Origin: Astrothelium macrocarpum
Lineage: Eukaryota > Ascomycota > Dothideomycetes > Trypetheliales > Trypetheliaceae
Direction: 5' to 3'
Assembly: GCA_021030915.1 (NCBI GenBank)
Contig: JAGEMR010000058.1
Coordinates: 62,001-126,000 of the forward strand
Length of the DNA: 64,000 nt
The notes under the pieces: generated by a model
Seen by the model: only the letters and a program-made list of their open reading frames with translations
Told to the model about the DNA's origin: nothing
The model's database searches: none
Translations under genes and position numbers: made by a program
Shown here: in pieces, positions 1 through 10,167 of the stretch
Layout: every line of letters starts with the position of its first letter
Numbering within the stretch: position 1 is the first letter of the stretch

Positions 1-800
1 CAATGGAACTAGTTATCTGGCAGTATAGCCTGGCCACTCAATCCATTATGTTAGTCCCCTTGCCATTCTTCTAATATCTATTAGTAATCACATCAGTTGT
101 GGGGGTAGGAAGCGCGGGGGAGAGCGGGATGGAAGGTCGAATGCAGTGAGCCTGCCAGGCGGAGCGCCCACTCCATTGTTTGTCAGAATGTTTGCTCGGT
201 CCACTCTCTCATTATGTACTCCCGTCGATATGGTGTCTTCGGAGCGATAATAGGGTCGTCATCAAGGGTCAGACCCGTGTTTTGCACACTCCCTCTGCCA
301 TTCAACGTCGACAGGAGGGTGACGCCTGCAGTTGTGGAGGCCCCATCCCGGTCTACCGCAGAGTCGCAGGATCAAGGATATAATTGGCGAGGACGACGAA
401 GGGGAAACCGGTAGCTGCGGTAGTGGCTGGAGCACGCCGATCGATCAGTATGCGTTACGTTGAGTGTTGGCGACTGAAGCTCAGTGGAACGGCAGGAAGC
501 GTTCGAAGCAGCTCTGCGAAAGGTTAAGACAGAGAGAGAGACAACTATGCCAAACTATCAAGCGGGAAGAGAGAAGAATAGTGACTGTTTGACAGAAGAG
601 CGGGAGAGGAGAGAGGCGGGAAGATAGAAGATGCTTGTCGAAAGGGTAGGAGAGAGAGGATTAGGGAAAACTAGAGTGTGAGGGAGAAAGAAGGAGGGAA
701 ATTGGAGAGGGATGGGAGAGGCATCCTTCAGATCGTCTGTCGAGGATGGTGGAAGGAGGACAGAGGTGAGGAAGGGGGAGTAAAGTCAAGATGCTAGTCC
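1..800. other. Intergenic, purine-rich stretch
   Basis: No gene is recognised. From about 520 to 790 the plus strand is strongly purine-rich (runs of GAGAGA, GGAGAG and GGAAG), the kind of sequence often found in fungal promoters or leaders. The first transposon starts directly after it. Confidence 0.5.
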
Positions 801-802
801 TA

Positions 803-825
803 GGAGTAGTCCCGGCTCCGTGCAC
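803..825 (+). repeat. Left terminal inverted repeat of the pogo-like element
   Basis: This 23-nt sequence is the exact reverse complement of 2947-2969 and abuts the TA target duplication. It is GC-rich and undecayed, unlike the interior. Confidence 0.9.
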
Positions 826-894
826 GGCCCGGCTGCGTGCACACCTCGAATTTCGCTCAACACCACGAATTCGTACACGAATTACACCACCAAT

Positions 895-1063
895 ATGAGC
901 TCAATTGAGGAGGCGATTGCTGCAGCAAATGCGCAGAAGTTTTCTAATTACAGCCAGATAACGAAAAGTCATGGAATCGACAGAATTACATTATCGCGGC
1001 GTTATAGAGGTATTATCACGGATTCAAAAATAGTTCAATTTAAATCTTATATCAAATTTTCAT
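895..1063 (+). pseudogene. Transposase N-terminal relic (pogo/Fot1 type, HTH)
   Basis: An ATG at 895 opens a reading frame starting MSSIEEAIAAANAQ and containing NYSQITKSHGIDRITLSRRY. This fits the psq/pogo-type DNA-binding helix-turn-helix of fungal Fot1/pogo transposases. Similarity and normal base composition end near residue 45, where the AT-decayed interior begins. The catalytic DDE domain is not recognisable, so this is a dead gene. Confidence 0.7.
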
Positions 1064-2946
1064 AATAATAGGAAGTCATTTTAATTAAATGAATTAATAT
1101 ATTTACGAATCGTAAAATTCCATTATTTAATCGAATATTATGAAATTTTATTATTGAAATTGGTAAAATTGAATTAGAACGAAATTGGTAAAGATTTTTT
1201 ATAAAACGTCATATAAATGAATTAAAATCAGTTTTTTTAATAATTTTTAATTTTATATAAAAAAAGACAGACAATTTCAATTAATTACAATTTTATTTTA
1301 AATTAATATTAATTCTTAATTTATATTATTTTTATATTAATATTTATTTAGATATTTCAAAAAATGAAATAATATGATATCCTTCCGTATAATATATATA
1401 ATATGGACGAAAAAGATTTTATTATTGGCCAATTTACGAAATAATATTATATTTTTATTAAATTAATATATGAAAATGATTTATTTCATAAATTAGAAAT
1501 AAATAATTCGCGTAAATGGATTATTATTTTGATAATAATTTATATGAATGAAATAAATTTGTTTTTTTTATTTATTTATGATTTAAAAATGAATTTATTT
1601 CAGAATTTTTGATTTTAAAATTTCGATCCAATTATTCATAATTATAATTTCATATCATCATTATCAGATTAGACGAATGATATAATTGGATATATTTAAT
1701 TAAAAAAGGTATTTGATAAATATATCAAAATTAAATTGAAAGATATAAAATATTATCATCTTTTGATAATGGATGGTTATAAAAATCATATAATAATGAA
1801 ATTCTTTAATTATTATCATTATAATCAAATTCTGATAATGATTTATTTTTTTTATTCGATTCATCGTTTTCAATTATTAAATATGAATTTATTTAATTCA
1901 TTAATCATATATTATTCTAATTATTTAAATGAATGGATATATCAAATATAAAATATCAGTCATTTTATTAAAAATGCTTTTTTTGGACTATTTTGGTAGA
2001 TATATCAATAAATATTTATTATTAAAAATATTGTTAATAGATGATTTTAAACCGGATTTCATTCATTTAATCCAATTATAATATTTAATCAAATATTAAT
2101 TCAACGATCGGAATATCATTATAAAAATTCAATAAATTCAGAATTTTTTATAAAAATTATAAATATTCATTAACGTCATTTAAGATCAAATTTGAAATCA
2201 TATATGAATTCTTAATTCATAAAAAAATTGGATCAATTTATAATCAAATATATAAAAATAGAAATTGAGAATAATATCATTAAATATGAGAATAAGAATC
2301 TCAGAAAGATAATGAAATATAAATAGAAATGTATAAAATATTATAAAATTATAAAAATATCTATTGAATATGATAGAACGGTATTTTGGAATTTTATCAA
2401 AATATAATTCCATCGTGAATAATTAGAATAAAAGAAATAAAAGGAGGAGTATAAAAAATAATAATAGGAAATTGAAAAGATAGAAAAATAAATTATTAAA
2501 TAAATTGAATTTAAGATAAAAATTGAATGTCAATACGTTTATGAGGAAATTTAATAAAAGCGTTAATAATAACGTGAAATTGAGAAATAATAAAAATAGA
2601 AGGTTCAGAAATAGAAGGTTATTTTAAAATAATTACGAAATAAGATGAAATAGAATAAAATATCAAAACGTAATATTATTATATTAGCTGAAAAATTTCA
2701 AAATGTGATATTGGATATTGATGAATTTTTGAATGAACTGAATGCGGTTTTTCATTTTATTCGTCTTCAACATCAATACAAACATCCACAACGTTTCAAT
2801 AATTAAATTTAACGGTGATATTTATTCGTATAAATTTCAATTACATTTTAAAATTAATCTCACTTTAATTATTATTATGATTGTTGAATTAAATGAGTTC
2901 GAATCTATGGTGTTGAGAATTTGGTGGGTGTGCACGGAGCGTGCCT

Positions 2947-2969
2947 GTGCACGGAGCCGGGACTACTCC
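2947..2969 (-). repeat. Right terminal inverted repeat of the pogo-like element
   Basis: Exact reverse complement of 803-825, followed by the second TA at 2970-2971. Confidence 0.9.
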
Positions 2970-3041
2970 TAGTGTCCGTGCAGGGCTGTGCCATTGGAAC
3001 AGAAGGCCAAGAGAATAAAACACACAAGGAGAAATATAACG

Positions 3042-3281
3042 CTATGGCATTTTCAGCGACGCAAGGTGGTTCAACGATGCAAACAGTTCTTGAAGCGTCC
3101 AGCCTCGAGTGAACCATCTACTACGTTTGAATTCTGTTTGCTCTTTCCTTCGGCCTCGGTCGTTATTCTGGGTTCTGGGACGCACGTCTGCTAAATACAC
3201 ATAGCAGGCAGCTGCGTTCTCATACCAAATATACATGGGATTTATGGCTTCTTGTAGCTCAGCACTGCTGCTTTTGTCGAT
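3042..3281 (-). pseudogene. HET-domain relic, middle part (fragment B)
   Basis: The minus strand reads IDKSSSAELQEAINPMYIWY, then ENAAACYVYLADV and SRWFTRGWTLQELFA. These are consecutive conserved blocks of the fungal heterokaryon-incompatibility (HET) domain. After LQELFA the frame leaves the family and stops at 3042. There is no N-terminal half upstream on this strand and no C-terminal half downstream, so it is a broken fragment. It lies head-to-head with a second HET fragment on the plus strand (3290-3337). An intact HET protein would trigger self/non-self recognition death after hyphal fusion; this piece cannot. Confidence 0.8.
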
Positions 3282-3289
3282 ACGAATAA

Positions 3290-3337
3290 AGCAATAGTGC
3301 CGAGCTTCGGAAAGCTATCAACTCTATGTATCAACGG
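3290..3337 (+). pseudogene. HET-domain relic, opposite strand (fragment C)
   Basis: The plus strand reads SNSAELRKAINSMYQR, a second and divergent copy of the HET block that is also present in fragment B on the other strand. A stop follows within three codons. Together the two fragments form an imperfect inverted repeat of about 50 nt per arm centred near 3282. The fragment is short, but the match to the SAELSEAINSMY block is specific. Confidence 0.6.
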
Positions 3338-3816
3338 CTATAATCTCTCCGACACTAGAAGAAGGAAGGCACTATGCTATCGCATTGACCAGGTTATCTG
3401 AGGTGTGTACTAATCAGGGATCAACGAATGCACCTCAGGTACTACCTCATCGCTTGACTGACAATCATTCGACAATTCAGACATTACCCTTCATGATCAT
3501 CGGGGACGGGGAGATATTAAAGACAAAAGCATTCTGTTCAAAAGCTCTGCAGAATCCATCTCACTCGTCTCTGTAGCTGACGCTTTCTCTGTCGCTGTGC
3601 TACATAATCCTTCTAAGACTATGAGGAGTTGGTTAGCACTTTTGACAATGACGGCCTTGACACTGCTTGGAAGCACTGCGTAACAGCAATGTCGGTAATT
3701 TAGAACCTTGACTAAGTTTTGAAGACTGGGTATCACTAATGAAAAAGCTACAAGATGTTCACAAGCATTATATACGTCTCTCATCTCCTTATCACTTTTG
3801 TCCTCTTCTCCCAATT
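3338..3816. other. Intergenic, no supported gene
   Basis: A 105-codon open frame on the minus strand (3497-3814) has no recognisable domain and no intron signals that would join it to a neighbour. It could be further HET-gene debris. Confidence 0.4.
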
Positions 3817-6544
3817 CTAAATTAGCAATATCACAGCCCCAAACGCCGCAGCTATTCCAATCTGCCGTATTGACGGTTCTCTTGCTCCAACATCAGCACC
3901 ACCAGTAAACGCCTCTGGCGCAACCGTAGCACTCGCCCCGCCCGATCCAGCAGTGCCCCCAATGCCACTGATGATATAGCTCCCCATCCCTCCACCTCCC
4001 ACACTTCCAATCGTTGACGTCTTTCCCTCGCTTGCTTCTACGATTTGCCCGTTAGGCAACTCGCTAATCGTAGCTCCGCCGCTCGTAATCGCAGAGCCGC
4101 CGGGTACCAGCGTCTGCCCGCCCACCAACACCTCCTCCACGCTCGTCGCTGTGATGGTCACAATGGCGCCGTTGGCGGCCGTGAGGATGGATTGTCCGGG
4201 GTAGAGCGTCTGCGTCTGGCCATTGACGATGATGACTTCGTCTACACCGGCAGTGAGCGCATCACGAAGCAGGGATATCGTTTCGACTTGACCGTTTGCG
4301 GTGATTGTGATGGGCTGTCTGCCGGGATAGGCAGTGTGTCCGCTGATGATCAGGGCGGAAGCGGACGTCGCTTGGATGGGTACAATGTGCGTGCCGAGAG
4401 TTATAGTGGAAATAGGAGGATTGACTGGGCTGGGTGCCAAGGTGGACACCGTTTGGCCGTTGATGATGACTGCGCCAGGAGGGGAAAGAGAGTATGTTGT
4501 GCCAAACGCGGTCACTGCTGGCCCACCGGCACTGAGCGTCTGTCCATTAGGCAAAATAAAGGTTGAGGGCCCGACTGGCGTGATCCCGACTCCAGCAGTC
4601 GTGACCTCGGCCGTCGCTTCGGTAGGTTCTGCGCTTTGGGCTTGTACCAGAGTTGAGACTGTTTGGCCATTGATCACAACTTGACTGGATGGGCCAAGTG
4701 AATAGGTGGTGCCAGCAGTAATGACTGGTGTACCTCCAGCGCTCAAGGCCTGGCCTTCAGGCAATTGATATTCACCCGACACTTCTGGCTTTGCCGATAT
4801 GCCTCCAATCATGATAGGGCTAGTGACAGCTGATACGATTTCTTGACTGTGTACAACGGCAGACTGTGTGTTCTGTGGCTGTGCTGCACTTATTATGTCT
4901 GATGCAGCAACATTTGGCACAGCTGAGCCTGCGCTGGCGGCCGAGATGATGTTCGATATGGCATTACCCAATCCGCCTTGAGAACTAGCACCGGAATTTG
5001 GCTTGGCTGAGCTTCCCGCTGCCTCCGTTGAAATGCTGATTGGCGACGTTTTAGAATTTGAGCTGTCACCTTGCCCAGGCTGTGGCGCCGGTTCAATAGA
5101 ATTCGCTGCTGGCGCTACAGCAGTCTGCGAAAGATGTTCAGTGACAACCGCTGTCGTCTGATCGGGAATCGGAGTCAGGACTGATGGTCTACTCTTTGTA
5201 GGGCCTGGCGAGGGCTGGCTTCCAGAGCTTCCGGTGCCTCCTGGGTTGATTGTGGTGCCACTGACCCCCGTTCCTCCTCCGCTTCCATTTCCTCCGCCGT
5301 TTCCTCCACCCCCGCCGCCGCTGCCTCCACCAGTGCCACCACTGTTACCCCCACCGCCATTTCCACCAGAACCGGACCCTCCACTTCCTCCCACCCCATA
5401 ATTACCTCCAACTGGAATGGTTGTGGCAGAAGAGACGGTCAGCTCGGCCACCGGAATGTGGAGCGTTGGCGCGCCCTGGCCCCCGCCTGCAGAGCATTGT
5501 CCAATTTTGGGAAACTGCGAGACGACGCCAGGTTGCGCTTTTAGCCAGTCCAATAGCTCTTGAGGTGGGGTAAACTCTTGCAGGGTTCCGCCATTTGTCC
5601 AGTTTTGGATCAAATCCAGGCCCGGAAGATAGATGAAAGGCTGATTGACAGAGATGGGCCGTAACAACGCGTTGTCATCGACATCTTGTTCAAAGATAAT
5701 GTCGATGATATCTGAAGGCGCTGCTGCAGATGTGGTGAAAGGAGGGTCTGTTGTTGTAAAGGCACTTTTGGTGAATGTCGTCGCAGATTCTGTAGTTGAT
5801 GGGTAAGTGATGGCACTGATTGTCTCTGTAAAGGGTGTTTCCGTCACCGTCGTAGCGGAATAGGTGGTCTTGACATCACAATTGGTTCCATCAGCAGTAC
5901 CAGAGACAACATAGAAGGACCACATGGTTGCAAATGGAGTTGGTGAAGCTCTGTGCCAGGATTGATTAGCTATACCGTTATTGAATTCAGCGTGAAGGAA
6001 CTGAATGTCTTTCTGAATGTGCTCCGAGAAGTATTTGCTTGTAAGTGGGAACGTAAACAAGTGAAACAACTATCATGGTGCAGCATAATGATGATACCGG
6101 TTCTTACATGGCGGTGGTCCAGTTATTGGCCCATGCTGTAGTTGAATCAACTGCCGTTCCATCATAACCCACTTCATCAGAGCCGATAATGTTTGGGATA
6201 TTAGTAAAAGTAAATTGATCTCCTTCCACGTCTATTCTTGTGCCATAGCTGATCGTGTTTGTGACGTTGTTGGGTCTTGTTATCGTTGTTGAAGGGATTA
6301 TAGTGTTATTGTATTGAGCGTATTCGGTTACAACGGTATCTTTGACGTATACTAGAGAGCTGGTGTACCAGACATTCAGGTGAACAGAGTCTAGGAAGAC
6401 CTGACAGCAGAAGGCTCCAGTAGAATTGGCAGCTGATGTGATGAGAGATGGACTGCTCGTGCTTGTCGATGATGAGTTTGCAATGCTTGTGAGTGAGGCC
6501 GCAGAGGTCAGAGCGAAGAACTGAATGCCGAAGAGAAGAATCAT
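3817..6544 (-). CDS. Large secreted Gly/Ser/Thr-rich cell-surface protein, probably GPI-anchored
   Basis: Two exons (6544-6108 and 5950-3817; 157-nt intron with GTAAGA donor and CACAG acceptor) give 856 residues. The internal ATG at 6544 was chosen because it starts a good signal peptide (MILLFGIQFFALTSAA); a frame from 6664 would bury it. Residues about 30-325 are Thr/Ser-rich. Residues about 328-382 are almost pure Gly/Ser. From about 540 to 800 there are degenerate repeats built on NGQTLSAGG, TTYSL and INGQTVSTL. The last 14 residues are hydrophobic (IGIAAAFGAVILLI) after a small-residue stretch, as in a GPI-attachment signal. It is probably a cell-wall or adhesin-like protein; no enzymatic domain is visible. 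The family is common but poorly characterised in Pezizomycotina. Confidence 0.75.
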
Positions 6545-7760
6545 GGCCAACGTCCACCAAACCGGCCTGCGTGCAGAGAAAACAAGACTCTCGGCCGGTA
6601 AAACAACGTTTTGGATAAAGCAAACAGAAACGCGCCCTTTAGGAATTCTTGCAACGCCTTCCAATTCTTATGGCAGTGCGACTTTAAGCCGCATGGCCAT
6701 GTGCTGGCTGGGGCGTATGCTTCTAAATTGAGGGCCATTATAAAGATAAAGTAGCGTGTGCTGAGTGCATGCAGGTCTTGGCGAAATTCGAAGTATTCTT
6801 CTAGTGAATATTGAGGTTTACCCAAGAAGAGTATCGGGTGTTCCTAGTCACGAGCGCTATACGCCACATGACGCTCAGCCTCGACGCCCAAAGAGCCATA
6901 TATATTCGGTCGGAAGGCGGGGGCGGCTCAAAGTTGGCAGGAGGTGAACTCATTTAGCTCGTGAAAGACGTGTCACGCCTAAGGATATGGATAGCTTTGA
7001 ATAAAATGAAATGATAAGTGATAGCACGAGGTAGCTAGGTATGTACCAAAAAGTGAGCGTACAGCTGGATCCGTAGAGGAAAGAGCCGTGAGAGAGTGTA
7101 GAGACAACGGGGCTAATCTAAGAGCGTACTAGCCATATTTCTGAATGCTTACCAACCGTCAAATGATCTTCTATTACGCCATCCTTCTGTCCTACTGTAC
7201 AGCGCCTAGGCGAGGCGAGGCGAGGCTGTTTAATAGCACTGTCGATCTCATCCCGCCAGGCTTGTGCTTTTCTAGTCTATCTGGGTCAAAATAATTCATT
7301 CGACAAGAAATCATGAACCGCGAGCCAAATAAGACGTGACCCAAGTCGACTGAAAGTAACTCGACCAAGAGGACCTAAGATCTAACTTTTCCTTCTATTC
7401 ATTCTTAAAAGACTTAATGGCAAAAGACATCTAGTTATATTACTCCTTAAGAGGTGTGAGTACTCTCAAGGGTTTTCCATTCTGGAATGGGCGAAGTATC
7501 GAAATGTCCTGGAACGGACGTAGTACTAGAGCAAGGCGTCCCGGGATAGATTGGTACTGGGATGACATGTCCTAGAGCAAGAGTGTTTCCTGGGATGCAC
7601 GTGATCCTGAGACGGATATATTCCTGGGATAAGGTGCAAGGAGTTCAAAATACGTCCAACTAAATCTATTCTTAAAAGCTAGATGACGACTCCTGTTGCA
7701 TTCGGTGGTTTATGCCGCCCTTTTCGTAGGGTATCATCATCGGTGATGGGACTATATGGA
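6545..7760. other. Intergenic; degenerate short repeats near 7.5-7.64 kb
   Basis: This is the upstream region of the secreted-protein gene. At 7205-7227 there is a short tandem GGCGA repeat. Between about 7488 and 7640 the motifs CTAGAGCAAG and CCTGGGAT recur with similar spacing, suggesting an old imperfect direct duplication. No gene is supported. Confidence 0.4.
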
Positions 7761-7761
7761 T

Positions 7762-7997
7762 CAGCAGGTATCAATCCAAACCCAGTGAAATCCATATTTG
7801 GCAGCTTTGGAGCAGCAACCCAGAATTTTAGCACGCCCCGCCTTCTCCTGATACCTCTCAGCTGTCATATCCGCAAACGACACCTCTTCACCCCCCAGGT
7901 ATGCGAAAGGATGACATATTTTGGGAATTCCTTCTCGGTAAAATCTCGAAGCTTCAGAGTTAAGGTGTCGAGTAAGCGTATGGTAATGAAATACCAA
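7762..7997 (-). pseudogene. HET-domain relic, N-terminal part (fragment A)
   Basis: The minus strand carries GEEVSFADM, KAGRAKILGCC and YGFHWVWIDTC, the first blocks of the HET domain. The block before GEEV reads ICHPFAYLG in this frame, but the neighbouring frame reads YVILSHTW, the expected HET motif. A one-base insertion in the A run (plus-strand T run 7919-7922) and two extra bases in the G run (plus-strand C run 7891-7896) therefore compensate each other. The frame ends at TGC TGA, where the family expects CysCysIleAsp. This is a decaying HET gene cut at the same family position where fragments B and C begin. Confidence 0.8.
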
Positions 7998-8560
7998 CGC
8001 TATGATCGCGTTTTGCGGAACCGGAGGAGGTAGGAGTCAGAATAGGCGTTTTGATCTCGTTTGAGATTGAGGGGAGAATACGTGTTGACGTCGACTCTGG
8101 GGAACTTCATGATATGAATGGTGTAGATTTGCTCCGCCTCGTAATTCTGCCCTGTAGGGTAAAGCAGAGACACGACCTCGAAGAGTCTAGATGCGAGTTC
8201 GTATAAAGCTGCGTACGAACAGCGAGTATCTCTGAATGCTGCATCATGAATTGAGGCGAATCGTATTTGACGGAACCGGGTAGCTTCAAAAGGTGAGGAT
8301 CAGGAAAGACAACGAAGGGTGGCTGCGATGGATAAGCGAAAATCGCACTCTCGGCGGCAGAATGCCGCGTACATGTATAAGCTCTTGGAACCTCACCTTT
8401 GCATTTTTCCACGCCCTCGGACCAATTTTGAACCCCATCGCTGAGTACGATCTGGATCTATTTTCATGAAAATCGAGAAGGCTGATTTTCGATTATGTCC
8501 AGAGCAGCCGAAAGCCACCTTCAAAACCTCCGGCGAGAGCTTGCTGGTTAAATTAGCAAT
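7998..8560. other. Intergenic / upstream region of the NAC beta gene
   Basis: No gene recognised. It holds the putative promoter and leader of the gene starting at 8561. Confidence 0.4.
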
Positions 8561-9443
8561 ATGGATACCGAAAAGTTGAAGCGTATGCAGCAGTCCGTAC
8601 GCATTGGTAAGTGCATTACCCTTTTTTAGCTCGCACTCAATTCCTGCAGTTCCATGTAGAGCTTCACATTATGTTTTACTAACTCGACGACCTCGACAGG
8701 GTAAGCTAACAATCAAATCTCAACGACCACGCGACAGCCACAAGCCTCCTCCTAGTCTCCACCACATTCCGAACCTTTTCCGCACATAAGGGCATAGTAG
8801 CTAACGTGGTTAAAATCGTTATAGCGGCAAAGGAACCCCAAGGAGAAAGGTGAAGAAAGTCCACAAGAGCGCCGGTAACGACGACAAGAAGCTCCAAGCC
8901 GCGCTCAAGAAGACCAACGTCCAGCCTATTCAAGCCATCGAGGAAGTCAACATGTTCAAGAGCGACGGCAACGTTATCCACTTCTCTGCTCCTAAAGGTA
9001 CATCACACTCATTTCACATCCCTTTCCCACCATCTCCGCTGCTGTAATTACTTGCTACCTATTTCTTATCTCTCCACAAGCAATAACCCCCCGCCTTGAA
9101 CTCGCATCTCCATCCCATATCCTCCACCTGAAACTCCCAGCTAATCTTCATCCTTCTTCCTCCAGTCCACGCCTCCGTTCCCGCTAACACCTTCGCCATC
9201 TACGGCGCCGGCGAAGACAAAGAGCTCACCGAGCTCGTCCCGGGCATCCTCAACCAGCTTGGGCCGGACTCGCTCGCGTCGCTGCGCCGCCTCGCCGAGT
9301 CCTACCAGTCCATGCAGAAGGAGAAGGGCGGCGAAGACGGCAGTGGCGAGAAGAAGGATGGTGCGGGCGATGACGACGATGACATCCCGGAACTGGTGGA
9401 GGGCACCAACTTTGAGGGTGCCAAGGAGGGTGAGGTGGAGTAG
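8561..9443 (+). CDS. egd1: Nascent polypeptide-associated complex subunit beta (BTF3/Egd1)
   Basis: NAC beta pairs with NAC alpha at the ribosome exit tunnel, shields nascent chains and limits mistargeting to the ER. The model gives 165 residues from exons 8561-8606, 8700 (one base), 8825-8997 and 9166-9443. It begins MDTEKLKRMQQSVRIG and continues GKGTPRRKVKKVHKS, the ribosome-binding segment with its RRKxKK core. The NAC dimerisation domain follows (NVQPIQAIEEVNMF, VHASVPANTFAIYG), then ELTELVPGILNQLG and an acidic tail. All blocks match the fungal family and the length is typical. The first two introns are separated by a single nucleotide, which is needed to restore the invariant RIGGKGT motif. 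Coding bias changes from C-ending to G-ending codons near 9.28 kb. Confidence 0.95.
8607..8824 (+). other. Two adjacent introns separated by a 1-nt exon (stwintron-like)
   Basis: The first intron, 8607-8699, has a GTAAGT donor, an ACTAAC branch point about 22 nt before its end, and acceptor CGACAG. One G (8700) follows, then a second intron, 8701-8824, with donor GTAAGC, branch point GCTAAC and acceptor TTATAG. Joining G (8606), G (8700) and C (8825) makes the Gly codon of the invariant RIGGKGT motif. A TAA in the required frame at 8811-8813 rules out earlier acceptors. The only simpler model uses a weak GTGCAT donor at 8611 and inserts an extra Asn into this motif. Confidence 0.8.
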
Positions 9444-10167
9444 AGGATAATCGATACGGGTGAGAATGATTAATTGACTGATGGATTGGTTTGATGAAGA
9501 TGAACGTGAAGTGGTTTTTAAGAAAAAATGTTTGAACCACGGACTCATCAGAGGCTCGAAAGGCGTGCTTGGACCAGCTTCACGAATTGTTTTTCATCTT
9601 CGCCTGCGAATGGCGGTGGTGCAGAGGTCTGGAGGCGTTGTATATCGCTCTGAATATGCATTAGCCAAATGAGGCTTGCCACAAATTATCTCTGCTTTTC
9701 TGCGATCGGCATCATTTATTGTCAGTTGCGTAAGTCGCCGAAGTTGTTGATCGTTGTGTTTGAAATTGCAAGGTGATACGCTTCCTGCCTCTAATATCGT
9801 CAGTCCTATATTGTCTCTAATATGGAAGGTACGTCTTCCATATTTTTTGGCAGAGTCATTTGGCATCTCATTTAGCATCTCAATTGGCACAGGCCTAATT
9901 GGGTTTCATTTCTCAGTCTGAATTGCTTTGTTTTACCTCGGATAATGACATTCACAATTCGACATTTCGTACCATACCGCCCTTTTTTTAAGCTACTGTT
10001 CCATTTGAATCAGATGAAAATATCGTGCTAACACTCAAAACCTAAAATTACGAACATAGCAATAAGAAACTGGCAAACACTCGAAACCTACAACTACGAA
10101 CATCGCAATAAAAAATCGGCAAACTCTCGCTTCGATCGCGGCATCTGCACTATCCGCCTGCTCAACC
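9444..10167. other. Intergenic between converging NAC beta and WSC-protein genes
   Basis: Both genes end here (tail-to-tail), so it holds their 3' regions. A 46-nt tandem duplication lies at 10031-10122. No gene is supported. Confidence 0.5.
10031..10122. repeat. 46-nt imperfect tandem duplication
   Basis: Copies 10031-10076 and 10077-10122 both start ACACTC and end GGCAA and differ at about seven positions. They lie just beyond the stop of the WSC gene, probably in its 3' UTR. Confidence 0.8.

Larger units (their letters stand above)
803..2969 (+). mobile_element. Decayed pogo/Fot1-like (Tc1/mariner superfamily) DNA transposon
   Basis: The element is bounded by perfect 23-nt terminal inverted repeats beginning GGAGTAGTCCCGGC. 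Imperfect similarity between the ends continues for about 70 nt. Both ends are flanked by the dinucleotide TA (801-802 and 2970-2971), the target-site duplication of the Tc1/mariner superfamily. The length of 2,167 bp suits a fungal Fot1/pogo element. Just inside the left end a plus-strand relic (895-1063) looks like the helix-turn-helix N-terminus of pogo-type transposases. From about 1070 to 2880 the DNA is extremely AT-rich and full of stops, as after repeat-induced point mutation. No intact transposase remains. Confidence 0.85.

Noticed and set aside
1736..2413. Open frames in the AT-rich core of the first transposon
   Set aside because: Composed almost only of Ile/Asn/Tyr/Phe/Lys, as expected of decayed AT-rich DNA.
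3497..3814. 105-codon minus-strand frame downstream of the secreted-protein gene
   Set aside because: Plausible helical sequence but no recognisable domain, and no splice signals that would attach it to a neighbour; left unassigned.
4045..4566. 173-codon plus-strand frame inside the secreted-protein gene
   Set aside because: Shadow of the repeat region of the minus-strand gene.
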